The notes beneath the pieces are model-generated. The model was given only the letters and a program-made list of their open reading frames with translations, was not told the DNA's origin and ran no database searches. Position numbers and translations under genes: made by a program. Positions 14,482 to 17,223 of a stretch of DNA of 17,223 bases are shown piece by piece. Origin of the DNA: Actinomycetota bacterium (GTDB lineage Bacteria > Actinomycetota > Thermoleophilia > Gaiellales > Gaiellaceae); NCBI GenBank assembly GCA_013694685.1, contig JACDBY010000057.1, positions 1 to 17,223 of the forward strand. The letters are read 5' to 3'. Within the stretch, counting starts at the first letter, position 1. Every line of letters begins with the position of its first letter.

Positions 14482-15435
14482 GTGATCGATCGAGTCTGCG
14501 TGATCGGGGCGGGGGTGATCGGAAGCCTCTTTGCAGGGCATCTCGCGCAGGTGGCCGACGTCTCGGTGCTGACCCGACGCCGTGAGCATGCAGACGCCCT
14601 CAATCGCGACGGCCTTCGCGTCTCGGGTCGCAGCGACCTCCGTGCGCGCCTCACGGCCGCCGACGATCCCGACGAGCTCGAGCAGTTCGACCTCGGGATC
14701 ATCGCCACGAAGGCGACCGGGCTGGAGGAGGCGGCGGCGACGCTTGCAGGTCGCTTTCCCGAGGCGACGATGATGACCACACTGAACGGGCTCGGTGCGG
14801 AGGAGGTCGTCCGGACACACGGCGACTGGCCGCTCGTCTCTGCGGTCACCTTCATGTCCGGGACGAAGCACTCCGACATCGAGGTCGAGTACATCCTCGA
14901 CACCGCCACGTGGATGGGTCCTTACGAGGAGACGCCCCTCGCGCGCGTCGAGGAGATCGGCGCGCTCGTCCGCTCTTCCGGTCTCGAGGCGGAGGTGCTC
15001 TCCGACCTGCGGCCTGCGCAGTGGTCGAAGCTGATCTTCAACGCGACGGTGAACGCGGTCGCCGCCCTCACGGGACTGCCGCACGATCCGCACTTCGCCG
15101 CCGAGGAGGCGCCCGAGGATCTCGGTCATCTCGTCCACGACCTCGTCGAGGAGGGAAAGGCCGTCGCCGAGGCGGCAGGAATCGACCTCCACGAGGACCC
15201 GTGGGAGATGAACGTCCTCGCCACGCGGCGCGGCGCGGCGCACTACCCGTCGATGCTCGAGGACGTCGAGGCCGAGCGGGCGACCGAGATCGACCTGATC
15301 ACGGGGTCGCTCGTGCGCGAGGCGGAGCGCCTCGGTGTCCCCGTTCCCCTGCACACGGCGCTCCTCCGTCTCGTCAAGGCGAAGGAGGCGTCGTGGCACG
15401 ACGACCGCACATCCACCAGTCCACAGGAGGCGTGA
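14482..15435 (+). CDS. Ketopantoate reductase family dehydrogenase (PanE/ApbA-like)
   Basis: A 317-residue NAD(P)-dependent dehydrogenase with the ketopantoate reductase fold. The N-terminal Rossmann motif is GAGVIGS (9-15); IIATKATG includes Lys77 and LNGLG includes Asn102, both usual near the cofactor or substrate. The C-terminal helical domain has WSKLIFNATVNAVAALTG with the catalytic Lys183 and Asn187/Asn191, and HYPSMLEDVEAERATEIDLITG with the substrate-binding Ser257 and the conserved TEID. True PanE makes pantoate for CoA, but family members in catabolic clusters reduce other 2-oxo acids or beta-keto compounds; the position next to a transporter and the regulon site favours the latter (inference). 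The start is GTG at 14482, with no clear ribosome-binding site. Its stop overlaps the next ATG by one base (TGATG). Confidence 0.88.
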   Translation: MIDRVCVIGAGVIGSLFAGHLAQVADVSVLTRRREHADALNRDGLRVSGRSDLRARLTAADDPDELEQFDLGIIATKATGLEEAAATLAGRFPEATMMTTLNGLGAEEVVRTHGDWPLVSAVTFMSGTKHSDIEVEYILDTATWMGPYEETPLARVEEIGALVRSSGLEAEVLSDLRPAQWSKLIFNATVNAVAALTGLPHDPHFAAEEAPEDLGHLVHDLVEEGKAVAEAAGIDLHEDPWEMNVLATRRGAAHYPSMLEDVEAERATEIDLITGSLVREAERLGVPVPLHTALLRLVKAKEASWHDDRTSTSPQEA

Positions 15436-16622
15436 TGACACGAAAGCAGCTTGGGGCGCTCGTGGCGCTCGGTACGGCGCTCACGGCGGTGGCGGCGATG
15501 AGCGCCGCGTCCGCGCCGGCGGCACAGTCCGATCCGATCGTGATCGGCTGGGCGTTCGACGGCAACGGCGCGATGGCCCCGTTCGACGGTCCCGCGCTCG
15601 CTGCTGCGCAGATCCGCGTCAAGCAGGTGAACGCCCGCGGTGGCGTCAAAGGACGGTCACTCCGGATCTCGACCTGCGATACCCAGGGGAACAAGCCGGC
15701 GATCGCCCGCGCGTGCGCGGCGAAGCTCCTGTCGCGCGGCGCGGACGTGATCTTCACCACGTGCGACGTCGACTTCGCGGCACCGGTCGTGCAGGAATCG
15801 ATCAACCGCGGCGTGCTCGCCGTCGCACCGTGCATCGGCACCGACCAGATGGGGCCGAAGCGGTTCGGTGCCAAGGGCAGGCTCGCGTTCTCGTTCGGCA
15901 ACGTCGCGCAGGACGAGGGCTCGGCGATGGCGGAGTTCGCGTGGAGGAAAGGCTGGCGGTCGGCGAGCCTCGCGACGGACACGGTGATCGTCTACTTCAA
16001 GGACGTCGTCAAGGCGTTCAAGGCCCGGTTCACGCAGCTCGGTGGCAAGATCGTCACCGAGGAGAGCTACCAGTCGCTCGGCTCGACGAACATCACGAAC
16101 GCGGTGACGCGGCTCAACGGCCGTAAGGCCGACGTGATCGTGACCTCGACCGCCGGTGCGTTCGGGGCGCTCCCGCAGATGCTCTCGGGGCTCCGAACGC
16201 TCGGGAACTCGACGCCCGTCCTGAACTCCTGGGCCGGTGACGGGACGTACTGGGTAACAAAAGAGCCGCAGGTGTCGAACTATTACTTCGTCACCTACGC
16301 CTCGATCTTCGGCGACGACCCGGCGAGTGCCGTGAACGCGCTCGCGAAGACGCTCAAGGCGGGCACCGGCGGGTTCGTCACGGGCTCGGCCGCGATCGAC
16401 GGCGTCGTGACGGCAATCAAGCGCTCGGGCGGCTCGACCAACGGCGCAAGGCTCGCGAGCACGATGGAGAAGTTCAAGAAGGTGCCGACGCTGTCGGGCC
16501 TCGTCAGCTTCTCACCGTCGCTCCACTCCGTGTTCGGCCGGCAGTACCGCGTGATCCAGATCCAGAGCAACAAGGGAAAGCGGATCGGCACGGTCGTCGC
16601 CAAGGTCGTTCCCAAGATCTAG
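15435..16622 (+). CDS. ABC transporter substrate-binding protein, branched-chain amino acid type
   Basis: A 395-residue extracellular binding protein of the LivJ/Peripla_BP_6 type that would capture the cluster's substrate. Residues 1-31 form a signal peptide (basic TRK, then LGALVALGTALTAVAAM, and an APAAQ-type cleavage region). The mature part begins PIVIGWAFDGNGAMAPFDGP, with the typical AAAQIRVKQVNARGGVKGR helix-turn and two alternating lobes. There is no lipobox Cys, unusual for a Gram-positive binding protein, which is normally a lipoprotein; it might be held by the wall or by the permease. The ATG at 15435 has AGGAGG 4 nt upstream; the GTG at 15432 is too close to that site. It is coupled to the dehydrogenase gene (TGATG). 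These proteins also bind aromatic acids, amides and urea, so amino acids are not assured. Confidence 0.9.
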   Translation: MTRKQLGALVALGTALTAVAAMSAASAPAAQSDPIVIGWAFDGNGAMAPFDGPALAAAQIRVKQVNARGGVKGRSLRISTCDTQGNKPAIARACAAKLLSRGADVIFTTCDVDFAAPVVQESINRGVLAVAPCIGTDQMGPKRFGAKGRLAFSFGNVAQDEGSAMAEFAWRKGWRSASLATDTVIVYFKDVVKAFKARFTQLGGKIVTEESYQSLGSTNITNAVTRLNGRKADVIVTSTAGAFGALPQMLSGLRTLGNSTPVLNSWAGDGTYWVTKEPQVSNYYFVTYASIFGDDPASAVNALAKTLKAGTGGFVTGSAAIDGVVTAIKRSGGSTNGARLASTMEKFKKVPTLSGLVSFSPSLHSVFGRQYRVIQIQSNKGKRIGTVVAKVVPKI

Positions 16623-16638
16623 ACCGGGACGATCGCAG

Positions 16639-17223
16639 ATCGACGCGGAAGAGCAGCCGCAGGAGGATCGGCAGCCCGGAGGAACGCTCCGGGCCGCCGG
16701 TCTCTCCCGCTCGTTCGACGGTGTCCACGCCGTGCGGGACGTCTCTCTCACGCTGCACCGGCACGAGGTGGTCGGCCTGATCGGACCGAACGGAGCGGGG
16801 AAATCGACGCTCGTAAATCTTCTGACGGGCTTCGATCGGCCGTCCTCGGGGACGGTCGAGCTCGAGGACAGGGACGTGACAAGGTGGACGGCGAGTCGCA
16901 GAGGACGGCACGGGGTCGCGCGGACGTTCCAGCACAGCCACCCTTTCCGGTCGCTGTCGGTCCGCGAGAACGTCGAGGTCTCGGCCCTCGGATCGGGAGC
17001 CTCCCCCCGGGCCGCGCGCAGCACCGCCGACGAGCTCCTAGGTCTGCTCGGGCTCGGCGACCGGGCCGAGGCACCGGCAGGCGTCCTCTCCCACGGCGAC
17101 GAGCGCCGCCTCGGCGTGGCCCGAGCGCTCGCGACGCGACCGGGCTTCGTGCTCCTGGACGAGCCGGCTGCCGGCCTGCCGGAGGCCGAGGTGCCGGAGT
17201 TCGCCGCCGTCGTCCGCTCCGTC
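16639..17223 (+). CDS. Branched-chain amino acid-type ABC transporter ATP-binding protein (LivG-like, 3' truncated)
   Basis: The ATPase that powers the transporter of the preceding binding protein; it runs off the right edge. Recognisable family sequence begins near 16687 (LRAAGLSRSFDGVHAVRDVSL). Walker A is GPNGAGKST, the Q-loop GVARTFQHSHPF, the ABC signature LSHGDERRLGVARAL, and Walker B FVLLDEPAAGLPEAE, all in the LivG pattern. The start is unclear: in this frame, after a stop at 16552, there is no ATG, GTG, TTG or CTG before GTG 16732, which would delete the first strand of the domain. The coordinate given uses ATC at 16639, a rare near-cognate start, as a placeholder; ACG at 16684 is another option. 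AGGAGG at 16661-16666 lies inside the frame. Permease genes are expected just downstream. Confidence 0.85.
   Translation, partial: MDAEEQPQEDRQPGGTLRAAGLSRSFDGVHAVRDVSLTLHRHEVVGLIGPNGAGKSTLVNLLTGFDRPSSGTVELEDRDVTRWTASRRGRHGVARTFQHSHPFRSLSVRENVEVSALGSGASPRAARSTADELLGLLGLGDRAEAPAGVLSHGDERRLGVARALATRPGFVLLDEPAAGLPEAEVPEFAAVVRSV
16674..16694 (+). ncRNA. GC-rich stem-loop between binding protein and ATPase genes
   Basis: GCCCGGAG and CTCCGGGC form a perfect 8-bp stem around a GAACG loop, about 50 nt after the binding-protein stop and at the 5' end of the ATPase coding frame. Such hairpins often protect the upstream mRNA or lower expression of the downstream ABC genes relative to the binding protein. 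There is no T-run, so it is not a standard terminator. Confidence 0.4.

Noticed and set aside
16600..16640. Programmed +1 frameshift fusing the binding protein to the ABC ATPase, which would explain the missing start codon.
   Set aside because: It would join an exported protein to a cytoplasmic ATPase, and no slippery sequence or stimulatory signal is evident at the stop.
1..17223. CRISPR arrays, tRNA/rRNA genes, insertion sequences and attachment sites.
   Set aside because: No spaced direct repeats, cloverleaf-like sequences, transposase motifs or terminal inverted repeats were seen on reading the window.

Overview
The window is high-GC DNA with dense gene packing, many GTG starts, 4-nt ATGA/GTGA gene overlaps and actinobacterial-style enzymes. 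These include a CoxMSL-type molybdenum hydroxylase, an LLM flavin oxidoreductase, a Yx(FWY)xxD secreted protein and LivJ/LivG-type transport. This fits a soil or aquatic actinomycetote, possibly of the Thermoleophilia/Gaiellales type. The taxonomic guess is inference; no rRNA or other marker gene is present.

Layout. At the left edge is the 3' part of a secreted cell-wall lytic transglycosylase (2-904, +). It meets a two-gene minus-strand operon tail to tail: a CrtI-like FAD oxidoreductase (1716-3353) followed by a TIM-barrel sugar-phosphate isomerase-like protein (889-1719). Divergent from that operon is a four-gene plus-strand operon (3420-7667) with the FAD, [2Fe-2S] and molybdopterin subunits of a xanthine dehydrogenase-family hydroxylase and a CoxG-like SRPBCC protein, each junction a 4-nt overlap. 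After a gene-poor stretch comes a small secreted COG4315-type protein (8013-8510). A catabolic-looking run follows: LLM flavin oxidoreductase (8771-9805), M20 amidohydrolase-like protein (9818-11059), FAH-family hydrolase (11111-12004), M24 peptidase-like protein (12005-13168) and HMGL/homocitrate synthase-like protein (13226-14404). The last block holds a ketopantoate reductase-like dehydrogenase (14482-15435), a branched-chain-amino-acid-type solute-binding protein (15435-16622) and the start of its ABC ATPase, which runs off the right edge.

What ties it together. The perfect palindrome TGACATGTCA occurs three times, and once with one mismatch. All four copies are in gaps just upstream of gene blocks: between the divergent FAD oxidoreductase and Mo-hydroxylase operons, before the LLM gene, and twice before the dehydrogenase/transporter block. 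A different 19-bp palindrome precedes the FAH gene. My reading is one regulon for import and stepwise breakdown of an unidentified, probably N-containing (heterocyclic or amide) compound: ABC import, Mo-hydroxylation, flavin-dependent oxidation, hydrolysis by M20/FAH/M24 enzymes, then aldol-type chemistry and ketone reduction. The substrate cannot be read from the sequence, and neither the regulator nor Mo-cofactor maturation genes are in the window.

Other oddities are a chain of two tiny ORFs linking the M24 and HMGL genes by successive 4-nt overlaps, a possible leaderless 9-codon leader peptide before the LLM gene, changed metal-ligand positions in the M20 protein, a non-CO-dehydrogenase active-site loop in the Mo subunit, and an ABC ATPase with no ordinary start codon at the expected place.
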